This document shows, piece by piece, positions 16,445 through 24,656 of a DNA stretch of 64,000 bases; position 1 is the first letter of the stretch; every line of letters starts with the position of its first letter. The translations under genes were made by a program, and so were the position numbers. Source of the DNA: Aliikangiella sp. G2MR2-5 (GTDB lineage Bacteria > Pseudomonadota > Gammaproteobacteria > Enterobacterales > Kangiellaceae); the NCBI RefSeq assembly GCF_015687155.1, contig NZ_JADPQF010000001.1, forward strand, positions 124,001 to 188,000. Reading direction: 5' to 3'. The notes beneath the pieces are model-generated. The model was given only the letters and a program-made list of their open reading frames with translations. It made no database searches and had not been told where the DNA came from.

Positions 16445-17461
16445 CTAAAAACTAAACCCAACATCAATATCCAGACTCAAAATATCCGGCTCCGATGATA
16501 AAGTTTGATTAATCGAAAAACTGCTACTCCAGTTATTTTCCCAGTCAAAATTTAGTGCGAACTCCAGATAACCCGAGTCCGGTATCCTAAAACTGTCCAG
16601 CAATTGGTCGCTTACGCGGGTTAACAAACGTCTTTCTTCGCCTCTTGCGATAACAATTACCGGTTCGCCGTCAGTTGAAACTTCCGCCGTCCAGCCAAAG
16701 GAAAAAGAAGGCGCCCAGCTGAATGAGTCCTGTTCCATCCAGTAGCTCATGGTCAGATCCAGATACAGACTCCAGCTTTTCGGGTCGTAGTCTGCTGCGG
16801 CTACAGTTGGCGGCTCTCCAATAAAAGCTTGTCGGCTAAAACTTTTAGTTTCCAGATACTGGATGCCAATACTGTAGTCCAATATCCAGCTATCCATACC
16901 TGTTGAACTGTCATAGGAGAAACTTAATGCAGAATCGTCGCTTTCAAGCGATTCGATTATCGCCGGTACGCGAGATAGGGCTCTTTCCACCGTATCTATC
17001 TGACTATAGGTGGCCGAAAGGGCAAAATCTTCAGCAAACCAGCTGACGCCGATGGCGTAGGCCTTGGTTTCAGTTTCTGCGCCGCTCGATAAAACTCCAA
17101 GATCACCAAAGTCGACTTGCCAGACTTCTTTTGCGCTTTGCTTATTGATACTCGCCGAAAGCATCCAGTCTTCATTAACAAAATGGCTGGCTCCCAAACT
17201 AAAACCGTCAGGTCTGGTCTCACTGGGATAGCGGCTGAAGTAGTCGTATTGACTGATTGAGCCTCCTAGCCAGATACTGCTTGTAGCCAGGTTTTGAGAG
17301 GTTTCAGACTCTTCAGCGATGGTGGAGCCGGGCAATAGCGCTGGGAAGCAAAGCAGGGCAATAGCTAATAATTCGAGTCCTTGTCCTGTGCACTGAGGAC
17401 CAGGTTGAGAGAGGGGGATTGGTTTCATATTTCTGCTGTTGCGCTCAAGAGAAATATCCAT
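16445..17461 (-). CDS. Outer-membrane beta-barrel-like protein
   Basis: Encodes 338 residues from the ATG preceded by AAGGAATTTTTT. An N-terminal hydrophobic segment (LELLAIALLCFPALLPGSTIAEE) is likely a signal peptide, though a polar stretch of about 25 residues precedes it. The rest consists of alternating strands rich in Ser, Trp, Tyr and Asp (SIWLGGSISQYDYFSRY, AYAIGVSWFAEDFALSATY) and ends in FSF, the C-terminal aromatic signature used for outer-membrane barrel insertion. The family is not known; it could be a transporter-type or autotransporter-like barrel. Confidence 0.7.
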   Translation of the reverse strand: MDISLERNSRNMKPIPLSQPGPQCTGQGLELLAIALLCFPALLPGSTIAEESETSQNLATSSIWLGGSISQYDYFSRYPSETRPDGFSLGASHFVNEDWMLSASINKQSAKEVWQVDFGDLGVLSSGAETETKAYAIGVSWFAEDFALSATYSQIDTVERALSRVPAIIESLESDDSALSFSYDSSTGMDSWILDYSIGIQYLETKSFSRQAFIGEPPTVAAADYDPKSWSLYLDLTMSYWMEQDSFSWAPSFSFGWTAEVSTDGEPVIVIARGEERRLLTRVSDQLLDSFRIPDSGYLEFALNFDWENNWSSSFSINQTLSSEPDILSLDIDVGFSF

Positions 17462-17590
17462 AAAAAATTCCTTGTCCATTTTTCGGAAGCAATGTTTTTT
17501 TGCTACCCGGATAATATTTGTTATTGATTCGTTTGCGTCAGTTTAAAGGCAATTTTATGATAGTAAATTCTTCACGCTCGATTTGTTGCA

Positions 17591-17651
17591 AGTCTGGCTT
17601 AAACAGAGAGTCTGACTTAAACAGAGAGTCCGATTTAAGTAGAAAGTCCGG
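17591..17651 (+). repeat. 18-base tandem repeat in the ada leader
   Basis: Three consecutive 18-base units, the first two of the form AGTCTGRCTTAAACAGAG and the third more diverged, are followed by a partial fourth (AGTCCGG). The period is a multiple of three, and the frame running into Ada reads through it as SDLNRE-type hexapeptides. Confidence 0.8.
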
Positions 17652-17679
17652 TGAGTACATTATATCAGGATTAAACCCC

Positions 17680-18750
17680 ATGACCGAAAAGGTAAGTTTA
17701 CCCGATCAGCTGACCATGTATCAGGCATTGGTCGACAAAAATTCTGCCTATGAAGGCGTGTTTGTGGTCGGCGTAAAAACTACCGGGATCTGTTGCCGGC
17801 CTACCTGTAATGCGCGTAAGCCCAAGCCGGAGAATGTCGAGTATTTTAGTAACGTGAAGCAGGCGCTAGGTTTTGGCTATCGTCCTTGCAAGGTATGTCA
17901 GCCGCTTAAACCTTTTGGCGAGGAGCCCGAATGGCTGAAAGGTTTGCTGCAAAAAATGGAGCAGGCGAGCAGTGAAAAAATCAAGGATCAGGATTTGCGG
18001 GAGTTAGGGCTGGATCCGGTGCGTGTACGCCGCTGGTTTAAAAAACATCATGGCATGACATTCCAGGCTTTTGCCCGGGCAACACGGATAAACCGCGCTT
18101 TCGGACTCATCAAGCACAAGGAGAAAGTGATCGACGCGGCGATGGATAGCGGTTTTGAATCTTTAAGCGGGTTTAATGACGCCTTTAAGCGGGTAACCGG
18201 AAATACGCCGAGTAACAAGCATCAGGCGATCATCACCATTACCCGAATACTGACGCCGCTCGGCCCCATGTTCGCCGGAGCCAGCGATAAAGGGATCTGT
18301 CTGCTTGAGTTTACCGACAGGCGAATGCTGGAAACCCAGATCGACCGTTTAACCAAATTATTAAGCGCCCGATTTGTTCCGGGAAGTCATCCATTATTTG
18401 ATTTACTGGATCGGCAGCTCAAAGAGTATTTTGCAGGTCAACGTACCGAGTTCACCGTACCGCTGGATTGTCCCGGCACTGAATTTCAGCAAAAAGTCTG
18501 GGCTCAATTACAAACCATTCCCCACGGTAAGACCCGCGCCTATCAGGAGCAGGCTGAAGCGATTAATAACCCCAAAGCGGTGCGCGCGGTAGCCAAAGCC
18601 AACGGCGATAACCGCATCAGCATCCTGATTCCCTGTCATCGGGTGATAGGGAAAAACGGCCAATTGACCGGCTACGGCGGCGGGATCTGGCGTAAGCAAC
18701 GGCTGCTTGAACTGGAGCAGGGCAATATCAACTGGCAGTCGTCGCTCTAA
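17680..18750 (+). CDS. ada: Ada: bifunctional DNA methyl-repair protein and regulator
   Basis: Encodes 356 residues, matching the length of E. coli Ada. The N-terminal zinc domain has Cys39, Cys43, Cys70 and Cys73 (CRPTC and CKVC), which accept methyl groups from phosphotriesters. An AraC-type DNA-binding region (about 90-185) follows. The C-terminal O6-methylguanine methyltransferase carries the active IPCHRVIG motif. Ada repairs alkylated DNA and activates repair genes when methylated. The start at 17680 fits the family; an upstream in-frame ATG at 17557 with AAAGG before it would add 41 residues including the 18-base repeat. Confidence 0.93.
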   Translation: MTEKVSLPDQLTMYQALVDKNSAYEGVFVVGVKTTGICCRPTCNARKPKPENVEYFSNVKQALGFGYRPCKVCQPLKPFGEEPEWLKGLLQKMEQASSEKIKDQDLRELGLDPVRVRRWFKKHHGMTFQAFARATRINRAFGLIKHKEKVIDAAMDSGFESLSGFNDAFKRVTGNTPSNKHQAIITITRILTPLGPMFAGASDKGICLLEFTDRRMLETQIDRLTKLLSARFVPGSHPLFDLLDRQLKEYFAGQRTEFTVPLDCPGTEFQQKVWAQLQTIPHGKTRAYQEQAEAINNPKAVRAVAKANGDNRISILIPCHRVIGKNGQLTGYGGGIWRKQRLLELEQGNINWQSSL

Positions 18751-18860
18751 CGCCTTTATTTTAAGCTGCCTTCTTATCTAAATAACGGGGGAAATTGTCT
18801 TAAAATAAGACTAGAATTGCGCCCCGGCTAACCAATCGCTCACTTTGGAGAAATCATTCT

Positions 18861-19757
18861 ATGACCTCTCGCAATATCGCCAATCTGGTGTTACTGGCGG
18901 CCATTTGGGGATCGTCTTTTTTATTGATGCGAGTTTCGGTACCTGAGTTTGGTGCCGCACCCATGATGTTTTTCCGGGTACTTCTGGCCGGGTTGGCGTT
19001 GCTGCCTTTTGTTTTTATCCAGAAACGTCAGGGAGTCATGCTGTCAAAGGCTAAAGAAATGACCATTGTCGGCCTGTTTAATTCTGCTTTGCCTTTCTCT
19101 TTGATTGCATTTTCAACACTCTATGTTACTGCAGGTTTTGCTTCAGTACTTAATGCTGCAACCCCCATGTGTGCAGCAGTCATCGCTTTTGTCTGGCTGG
19201 GTCACAGACTCACAATGCTGGCTGTTTTGGGTCTATTGGTAGGCTTTATTGGTGTAATCATTCTGGTATGGGACAAGTTGGAGCTAACCGGTCAATTGAG
19301 TGAGTCCAGTCTGGCGACCTCTCTGGCTATTGCTGCAGGTCTCGCTGGCGCCTTTAGCTACGGAATTGCAGCCAACTACACTAAGCAACACCTGGCAGGT
19401 GTGGACCCGATGGTTTCGACCGTTGCCAGTCAACTAACTGCGGCCGTTATTCTGCTGCCTTTTACTGTTTACTGGTGGCCTGAGACCATACCGTCTTTTG
19501 AAGCCTGGAGAAATGTACTCATACTTGCTTTGCTCTGTACCGGCTTTGCGCAAATTCTCTATTTTCGTCTGATTGAGTCTGCCGGTGCTGCTAACGCGAC
19601 TACGGTTACTTTCCTTATCCCTGTTTTTGGCCTGCTCTGGGGAGGTTTGATTCTGGATGAGTCGTTGGAGCCGAGAACGCTACTGGCCTGTGTTGTAATA
19701 CTATTAGGAACCGGGTTAACTACCGGTCTGATACGGCGCAGAAAGCTCGCCAGTTGA
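18861..19757 (+). CDS. EamA-family (DMT) transporter
   Basis: Encodes 298 residues with ten predicted membrane segments in two EamA halves (ANLVLLAAIWGSSFLLMRVS at the start and ATTVTFLIPVFGLLWGGLIL in the second half). These are inner-membrane exporters of amino acids, nucleosides or other metabolites; the substrate cannot be told. GGAGAAATCATTCT stands before the ATG. A small GTCTTAAAATAAGAC hairpin lies between it and ada. It is probably transcribed alone. Confidence 0.88.
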   Translation: MTSRNIANLVLLAAIWGSSFLLMRVSVPEFGAAPMMFFRVLLAGLALLPFVFIQKRQGVMLSKAKEMTIVGLFNSALPFSLIAFSTLYVTAGFASVLNAATPMCAAVIAFVWLGHRLTMLAVLGLLVGFIGVIILVWDKLELTGQLSESSLATSLAIAAGLAGAFSYGIAANYTKQHLAGVDPMVSTVASQLTAAVILLPFTVYWWPETIPSFEAWRNVLILALLCTGFAQILYFRLIESAGAANATTVTFLIPVFGLLWGGLILDESLEPRTLLACVVILLGTGLTTGLIRRRKLAS

Positions 19758-19920
19758 ATGTTTTTTGAACACAGGTACAACCAGCAATAACTGGCCATTT
19801 TATTTAATCCTCTGTATAGTGCGCGCACACTAAAATGGCCCCAGATATGGCGGGTTATCTGACATCTGAATTGTCAGGTTTAGATAGAAAAAATTCAGAT
19901 TGCACTGGATGGGAGAATTT

Positions 19921-20628
19921 ATGTTTGTCGAGCGTTATTACACTCAAACTGAAGATACTTTTTCGTTCTCACGAGAACAGGCGAGCGATTTTGCTAAATC
20001 GATAGCGGGTGACTTTAATCCAATCCATGATCCTGACAACAAGCGCTTTTGTGTTCCCGGTGATCTGCTTTTCTCCCTGACCCTCAGTAAATATGGTGTT
20101 AGCAAGGCGATGAGCTTTAATTTTCAGGGAATGGTAGGTAGTGACACACCTGTTCACTTTGTTGAAGAGGGTTCTCAGGTTTCTATCCAGAACGAGAAAG
20201 AGAAGACTTTTCTTACCGTGGACAGAACTGGTGATGTTAGTGTTAATGAAGCTTTTATCGAAGGACTCATCCGCTCCTACGTGGCTTTCTCTGGGAAGAC
20301 TTTTCCGCATATTTTGGTCGAGCTGATGGAAGAGGAAGGCATGATGCTTAACGCAGAACGTCCGATGGTAATTTACGATCTGATGAAAATAGAGTTCACC
20401 AGTTTCGCTGAGACTGCGCCCGAAGTCGTTCTTCAGAGTAAGCGATTTGATGTAGATGGCAAACGCGGTATGGTTATCATGAATTTTGATATCCAGGCTG
20501 ATGGCAAGTCTATTGGTAGTGGTGAAAAACATATTATTATGAGTGGCTTACGCCCCTACGAGCAGTCAGGTATTGATATGCTGGTGAATAACTATGAAGA
20601 AGCAAAAGCGAGATACTTCGAAAATTAA
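19921..20628 (+). CDS. DUF3581 family protein
   Basis: Encodes 235 residues. The opening YTQTEDTFSFSREQASDFAKSIAGDFNPIHD closely fits DUF3581, a gammaproteobacterial family with a hot-dog-like arrangement (AGDFNPIHDPD looks like a MaoC-type hydratase motif). No enzyme activity is established. The ATG follows GGGAGAATTT, preferred over a start 21 bases upstream. A strong terminator follows at 20651. Confidence 0.85.
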   Translation: MFVERYYTQTEDTFSFSREQASDFAKSIAGDFNPIHDPDNKRFCVPGDLLFSLTLSKYGVSKAMSFNFQGMVGSDTPVHFVEEGSQVSIQNEKEKTFLTVDRTGDVSVNEAFIEGLIRSYVAFSGKTFPHILVELMEEEGMMLNAERPMVIYDLMKIEFTSFAETAPEVVLQSKRFDVDGKRGMVIMNFDIQADGKSIGSGEKHIIMSGLRPYEQSGIDMLVNNYEEAKARYFEN

Positions 20629-20650
20629 TCGAAACTGTCGATAAATTGTA

Positions 20651-20678
20651 CGAAAAGCGGCTAAATGGCCGCTTTTTT
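20651..20678 (+). terminator. Rho-independent terminator after DUF3581 gene
   Basis: AAAAGCGGC and GGCCGCTTTTTTG form a GC-rich stem with a short loop and a T run, 23 bases past the stop codon. Confidence 0.88.
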
Positions 20679-20851
20679 GTGTCCGGTCACCAGTAATCTT
20701 GCCTGATTCTTATAGAAAGGAATATAAAATCAGTTTATTAAAAATTTGCTTTATTAGTAAAAAAATCCTAAATTATCAGTCAGATAGAAAAAAATAAACA
20801 CTCCAGAAGCATCCACACTGGCTGCTGACTGGTTGGTTTGGGTGAAGGCTT

Positions 20852-21562
20852 ATGGCAGCGAAAATCATTTCTATTGCGCAGGCTAAGGGAGGCGTTGGCA
20901 AGAGCACTATGTGCGCTAACCTGGCAGTGACTTTCTCCCAGTCGGATAAGGTCATGATGATTGACTGTGATCCACCACAAAACTCCCTGTCTGCCTGGTT
21001 CAAGGTTCGAACCGATCTCTATGAAGATACCGGGCTGGTGCTTGAGCAAGCTTCTACGCCTGCTCAGTTATTGAACCTTATCGAAAAAAATAAGGATGAT
21101 TTCAGCTATATCCTGATTGATGGTGCACCGCATGTAAACCCGGTTGTTCGTGCCATGATGCTTTGTTCAAATCTGATTTTAGTGCCGCTGGCACCGTCAT
21201 CAGTAGAAATCTGGTCGTTTGAAGCTTTTGAAGAGTTGCTTTATAAGGCGGAAACGCTTAATAAATCTTTGAAAACCAAAATATGCTGGAACAGGGTCAG
21301 GCGTCGCGTTAAGTCATCTGAAGAGGTGATGCAGTCTGTTGGCAAGCATTCCAAATTAACCGCTTTTAAAAATCAGCTAACTTTTCGGGTTGCCTATATG
21401 GATTCTTTTGCCGAAGGTTGCAGTGTTTACGAGTGGACGGACCCAGTGGCCAGTGCTGAAATCTGGTCATTGAGTTCTGCTATCAAACGAGCGGTTGCTA
21501 AAATGGAACCTGTGAAAATTTCAAAATCCAATGCGGTCCAGGAGTTTTTGAAAAAGGGGTAG
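20852..21562 (+). CDS. ParA/MinD-like ATPase without ParB partner
   Basis: Encodes 236 residues. The deviant Walker A AKGGVGKST (residues 11-19) and the switch motif MIDCDPPQNS (about 38-47) identify the ParA family, which drives positioning of DNA or protein cargoes by ATP-dependent dimerisation. YILIDGAPH is the second Walker-type strand. No parB, parS cluster or chemotaxis genes lie nearby, so this is an orphan ParA; the cargo is unknown. A weak ribosome binding site (GGTGAAGGCTT) precedes the ATG. Confidence 0.85.
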   Translation: MAAKIISIAQAKGGVGKSTMCANLAVTFSQSDKVMMIDCDPPQNSLSAWFKVRTDLYEDTGLVLEQASTPAQLLNLIEKNKDDFSYILIDGAPHVNPVVRAMMLCSNLILVPLAPSSVEIWSFEAFEELLYKAETLNKSLKTKICWNRVRRRVKSSEEVMQSVGKHSKLTAFKNQLTFRVAYMDSFAEGCSVYEWTDPVASAEIWSLSSAIKRAVAKMEPVKISKSNAVQEFLKKG

Positions 21563-21598
21563 CTGTAGCGTCGTTACCTGTCGCGATTGCTTAAGGTG

Positions 21599-22384
21599 TT
21601 AGCTTGTAGGTCTGTTTTTTCTTCTTTGCCAGGTAATAAAACCACTAATTGCCAATAATATCAGAATGAATGCCGAAAGATCATTGGTTGTCTGGCCGGA
21701 TAGTCCGATGACTCTGCCGCTGTGCAAGTCCTGCACAAAGCGAAGATGAGTGATCTGGTTTTCTCGATAAAGCGATTGTAATAATTCTACTGATTCCGAG
21801 CCAGGAGAGAAAGTTGGCTGTTCTTGTATCTCCTGCGGCTTTTGCATCGACTCCCACTCTTCCTGCTCTAAATCAAATCGAAAGAAATCATTTGCTGATC
21901 TTACGATGAGTGGCTCATTGTTATCTTGGTTAAGAGGCCAGTAAACTGCATCGATATTCTGTCCTATAGACTCAGCTATTAGTTCCTGATCAATTAACTG
22001 TAGTTTTGGACTAAGGATAAAACGTTCGCTTTCCGTTAGCAGATACAGGCTGTCTCCGGTTTGAATAAGCCCTAAAAGCATATCCTCGCTTTCCTGCCAG
22101 TAGCTCTGGTTAATAAAAATCTGTCTTCCCAGTTGGCAAGCCGTGAAGCTTGTTTGCTGATAGCAGCGCACATCTTCAGGGGCTTTTACACCGTAAAGGT
22201 CAAGTAACCAGCTACTGGAAACAAAGGATTTATGTAACCCCAACTGCTCATAGTGGTTGAGTAGAATACCGGTAACGGCCAGGTTGAGTATAAACAGCGA
22301 AGCGGCGAAGCCCATTCGTCGATGCCATTTACGAAAGATACTTTTGCGCTTTTTTTGTTTTTGTTTTTTTTGATAGGCGTTCAT
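21599..22384 (-). CDS. PepSY-associated membrane protein
   Basis: Encodes 261 residues. An N-terminal membrane helix (FRKWHRRMGFAASLFILNLAVTGILLNH) and a C-terminal helix (LSAFILILLAISGFITWQRRK) flank a periplasmic domain, the layout of PepSY-TM proteins. RFVQDLHSGRVIG is the typical PepSY block. Its start overlaps the FMN-binding gene stop by four bases (ATGA-type junction), so the two are coupled. Such proteins often pair with flavin or haem redox proteins of the periplasm. Confidence 0.82.
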   Translation of the reverse strand: MNAYQKKQKQKKRKSIFRKWHRRMGFAASLFILNLAVTGILLNHYEQLGLHKSFVSSSWLLDLYGVKAPEDVRCYQQTSFTACQLGRQIFINQSYWQESEDMLLGLIQTGDSLYLLTESERFILSPKLQLIDQELIAESIGQNIDAVYWPLNQDNNEPLIVRSANDFFRFDLEQEEWESMQKPQEIQEQPTFSPGSESVELLQSLYRENQITHLRFVQDLHSGRVIGLSGQTTNDLSAFILILLAISGFITWQRRKNRPTS

Positions 22385-22926
22385 TGGTTAACTAGTTTAT
22401 CAAGCATTAGCGCCATACGGGTAATTTTTTTCATGGCGTTAACCGACATTGTAGCACCAGTGATACCGTCGATAGATTGATCCAGCTTATTATTTTCGTC
22501 AATAGATATATTGTTAAACTGCTCGGTAAATGACTGCATTCTTATCTCGCCACCACGGCTTTCGCGAAATGCAAGTACACGAATGAGGTCGACTTTGTTA
22601 TTTTGAATACTGATCCCGAAGCTAATTGGTCGCTCTTTGCCAATTTTATCGAGAAACCAGACCGTCTGGTTATTCTTTTGCCAGTATTTAAGACGAAGCT
22701 TTGGATAGTTATGGTCAATAATTGCCCGTATTCGAGACTGCAATTCATCGTCCAGCCAGAGGGTTTTCTTTTCCGGTTCTATCGTTTCGCCGGACTCTGA
22801 GGTTGAGGTATTATCTTGAGAAAATGCCATGGCCAGAAAATCTTTTTTAGTCAGGTATGTTTTGGCTTGCACGTTTACAGCACAAATAACCAGGACTCCA
22901 ATAAAAAAGAATTTTGCCAGTTTCAT
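22381..22926 (-). CDS. Periplasmic FMN-binding domain protein (flavinylation site)
   Basis: Encodes 181 residues with a signal peptide (FFFIGVLVICAVNVQA). DGITGATMS at residues 153-161 is the site where ApbE attaches FMN covalently, with Thr159 as the likely acceptor, as in NqrC and RnfG. It is part of a porin/FMN-binding/PepSY set read from the promoter at 24265-24293 or through the terminator between. The likely role is electron transfer in the periplasm, perhaps for iron reduction given the Fur box upstream (inference). Confidence 0.86.
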   Translation of the reverse strand: MKLAKFFFIGVLVICAVNVQAKTYLTKKDFLAMAFSQDNTSTSESGETIEPEKKTLWLDDELQSRIRAIIDHNYPKLRLKYWQKNNQTVWFLDKIGKERPISFGISIQNNKVDLIRVLAFRESRGGEIRMQSFTEQFNNISIDENNKLDQSIDGITGATMSVNAMKKITRMALMLDKLVNQ

Positions 22927-22966
22927 TAATCAGCTTTCTCTTTTTACCTATCTTTCAAAATCTAAA

Positions 22967-22998
22967 AAGGAAAGGCAAGAATTCTCCTGCCTTTCCCA
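22967..22998 (-). terminator. Terminator or attenuator between porin and FMN-binding genes
   Basis: GGAAAGGCA and TGCCTTTCC form a 9-bp stem; on the minus strand the stem is followed by TTTTTAG. It lies between the porin stop at 23041 and the FMN-binding start at 22926, so it would set a ratio between the genes. Confidence 0.8.
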
Positions 22999-23040
22999 AT
23001 CCACCATACTGATTTAACAGCTTATTCTAACAACCAGAAA

Positions 23041-24198
23041 TTAGAATTGGTATCCGACGCCAACGTTGAAGCCGTCGCCATCTTGAGTTCCGCCGCGGTT
23101 CTCAAGGTCAAATTTGAAAACAACATTTTCATGTGGCCAGTAGTTCAGACCGATATTGGTTTGTTCTTTTTCAGAGTCTAGCGCATCGCCTTCTGTGTTA
23201 TCCCAAGCCGCAAATCGTGCAAATACACCGAAATTTTCGTTAATTTTGTAGCTTGGTTCAATATAGTAACCGGATTGCTTGTCACGACCGAATGCAGCTG
23301 CTTCGTCACCGTCGATATCCCAGCTTGCGTAAAGAGCGCGTAAGCCAAAGCTGCCACTATTGTATACAGCGTGCGCTTCAATCAAGTTGGCGCTAGCATC
23401 AAGCTCACCTTGCGTAATATCTGTCTGATGCTGAATAGTAGCGGCTAATTCCAGGCCTGGAACAGCAGTATACTTAACACGTGCAGTGTACGCGAAGTTT
23501 TCAGCTGCAGCTTCGGATACTTTCTGGCGGCCACTACGGATATTAAAAGCTTTATCGCCATCCAATGGAGTATTTAAACCCGAGTGAATTGCAAAATCAG
23601 CTGAAAAGCCTTCGCTAAACTGAGTATTGATTGTCGCGCCAGCTTCCCACCAGGTTGCTGGAATGATATTTTTCTCTACCGGGTTGCGCTCAACCCCATA
23701 GAATGTATTTGGTTCGTGAGTTTCATTCAAAATACCCACCGGGATGAGGAACAAACCAGACTTAAGTTTGGTGTCGTTTGATAAGTCCATCTCGATGTAA
23801 GCTTGTTCAAGCTCAACTTCTCCATTTTTACCGTCGCCCGCAATTGAGTGTTCTACTTCCAGCTCAGAGAAGAAGCGGATTTTGTCGCTAAATTCGTAGC
23901 CGGCAAACAATACAAAACGATGGAAATCAATCTCTTCAGCGCCTTCAATATTATTGTAGTGAACTTCACCGTAACCACCGATAGTCGTTTTAGAGCCACT
24001 TGAAGCCATGTTACTTTCAACTGCTTCGACCGTTTGCTCAACTTGCTTTTGAGACTTTTTGACAGCTGTTTTCAGTTCTTTAATTTGAGCTTCCTGCTTT
24101 TCGATGAGCTCCAGAAGTTCTTGATTTGTTGGCTCTGCCGCCATTGCAGTACCTGAAGCGATAAGGGCTGCAGCAAGTGCGGATAATTTAAATTTCAT
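23041..24198 (-). CDS. Outer-membrane porin (OprO/OprP-like)
   Basis: Encodes 385 residues. A signal peptide (LSALAAALIASGTAMA) is followed by a coiled-coil segment (LLELIEKQEAQIKELKTAVKKSQKQVE, split here as 23-50) and a 16-stranded-barrel-like region beginning GGYGEVHYNN. The C-terminal VGVGYQF ends in phenylalanine, as expected for a barrel substrate of BamA. The coiled coil plus barrel layout is that of the phosphate-selective porin O/P family, though the solute is not shown. A Fur box and a sigma-70-type promoter precede it. Confidence 0.86.
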   Translation of the reverse strand: MKFKLSALAAALIASGTAMAAEPTNQELLELIEKQEAQIKELKTAVKKSQKQVEQTVEAVESNMASSGSKTTIGGYGEVHYNNIEGAEEIDFHRFVLFAGYEFSDKIRFFSELEVEHSIAGDGKNGEVELEQAYIEMDLSNDTKLKSGLFLIPVGILNETHEPNTFYGVERNPVEKNIIPATWWEAGATINTQFSEGFSADFAIHSGLNTPLDGDKAFNIRSGRQKVSEAAAENFAYTARVKYTAVPGLELAATIQHQTDITQGELDASANLIEAHAVYNSGSFGLRALYASWDIDGDEAAAFGRDKQSGYYIEPSYKINENFGVFARFAAWDNTEGDALDSEKEQTNIGLNYWPHENVVFKFDLENRGGTQDGDGFNVGVGYQF

Positions 24199-24264
24199 TG
24201 TATTCCCCGAGTATTTTCAATTCGTTGCTGGCTTTAAGCCTGCGTTAGTTCTAAAAACAGGCGA

Positions 24265-24293
24265 AATATACGTAATCTCGAACACAAATGCAA
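24265..24293 (-). promoter_or_regulatory. Promoter of the porin gene
   Basis: On the minus strand TTGCAT (24288-24293) and TATATT (24265-24270) are 17 bases apart, close to the sigma-70 consensus in spacing and sequence. Confidence 0.65.
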
Positions 24294-24306
24294 ATCATTC
24301 TTATTA
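24286..24306. promoter_or_regulatory. Candidate Fur box over the porin promoter
   Basis: The 21 bases AAATGCAAATCATTCTTATTA match the Fur consensus AAATGATAATNATTATCATTT at about 15 of 20 informative positions and cover the -35 element. Binding there would block transcription when iron is plentiful. Confidence 0.55.
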
Positions 24307-24656
24307 ATAATTGCAGATAATTTTGATTTAGATCATCATTTAAACTTATTGACCTGTAATTCTTGTCAATTGATGTTATTGGTTGATAGTTGAAATACAA
24401 TCTAAATAAGAATCTTTTCGAGAGTATTATCGGGGACAGTGGGCATTTCAGATAATATTTACGCGTAAAATATTGTGATGTAAACAAATAGCAACATTTT
24501 GAGCGACATTCCCATACCAATTCTGATTTATAATAGCGAGCAATCGAAGCTCGGGCGCTGTTGGCTCCTGGAGCATCATGTTGATAAAGACTTCGGGAGA
24601 TTTATGTCTATATTTAAGGCTATCCGAAGTCGGGTAATACACAAAATGGAAGGATT

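Larger units (their letters stand above)
24199..24656. other. Divergent intergenic region between porin and M16 protease
   Basis: Holds the porin promoter and Fur box on the left side. On the right side, in the leader of the protease gene, GACTTCGG (24589-24596) and CCGAAGTC (24624-24631) form an 8-bp inverted repeat with a 27-base loop. No gene was found. Confidence 0.55.
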
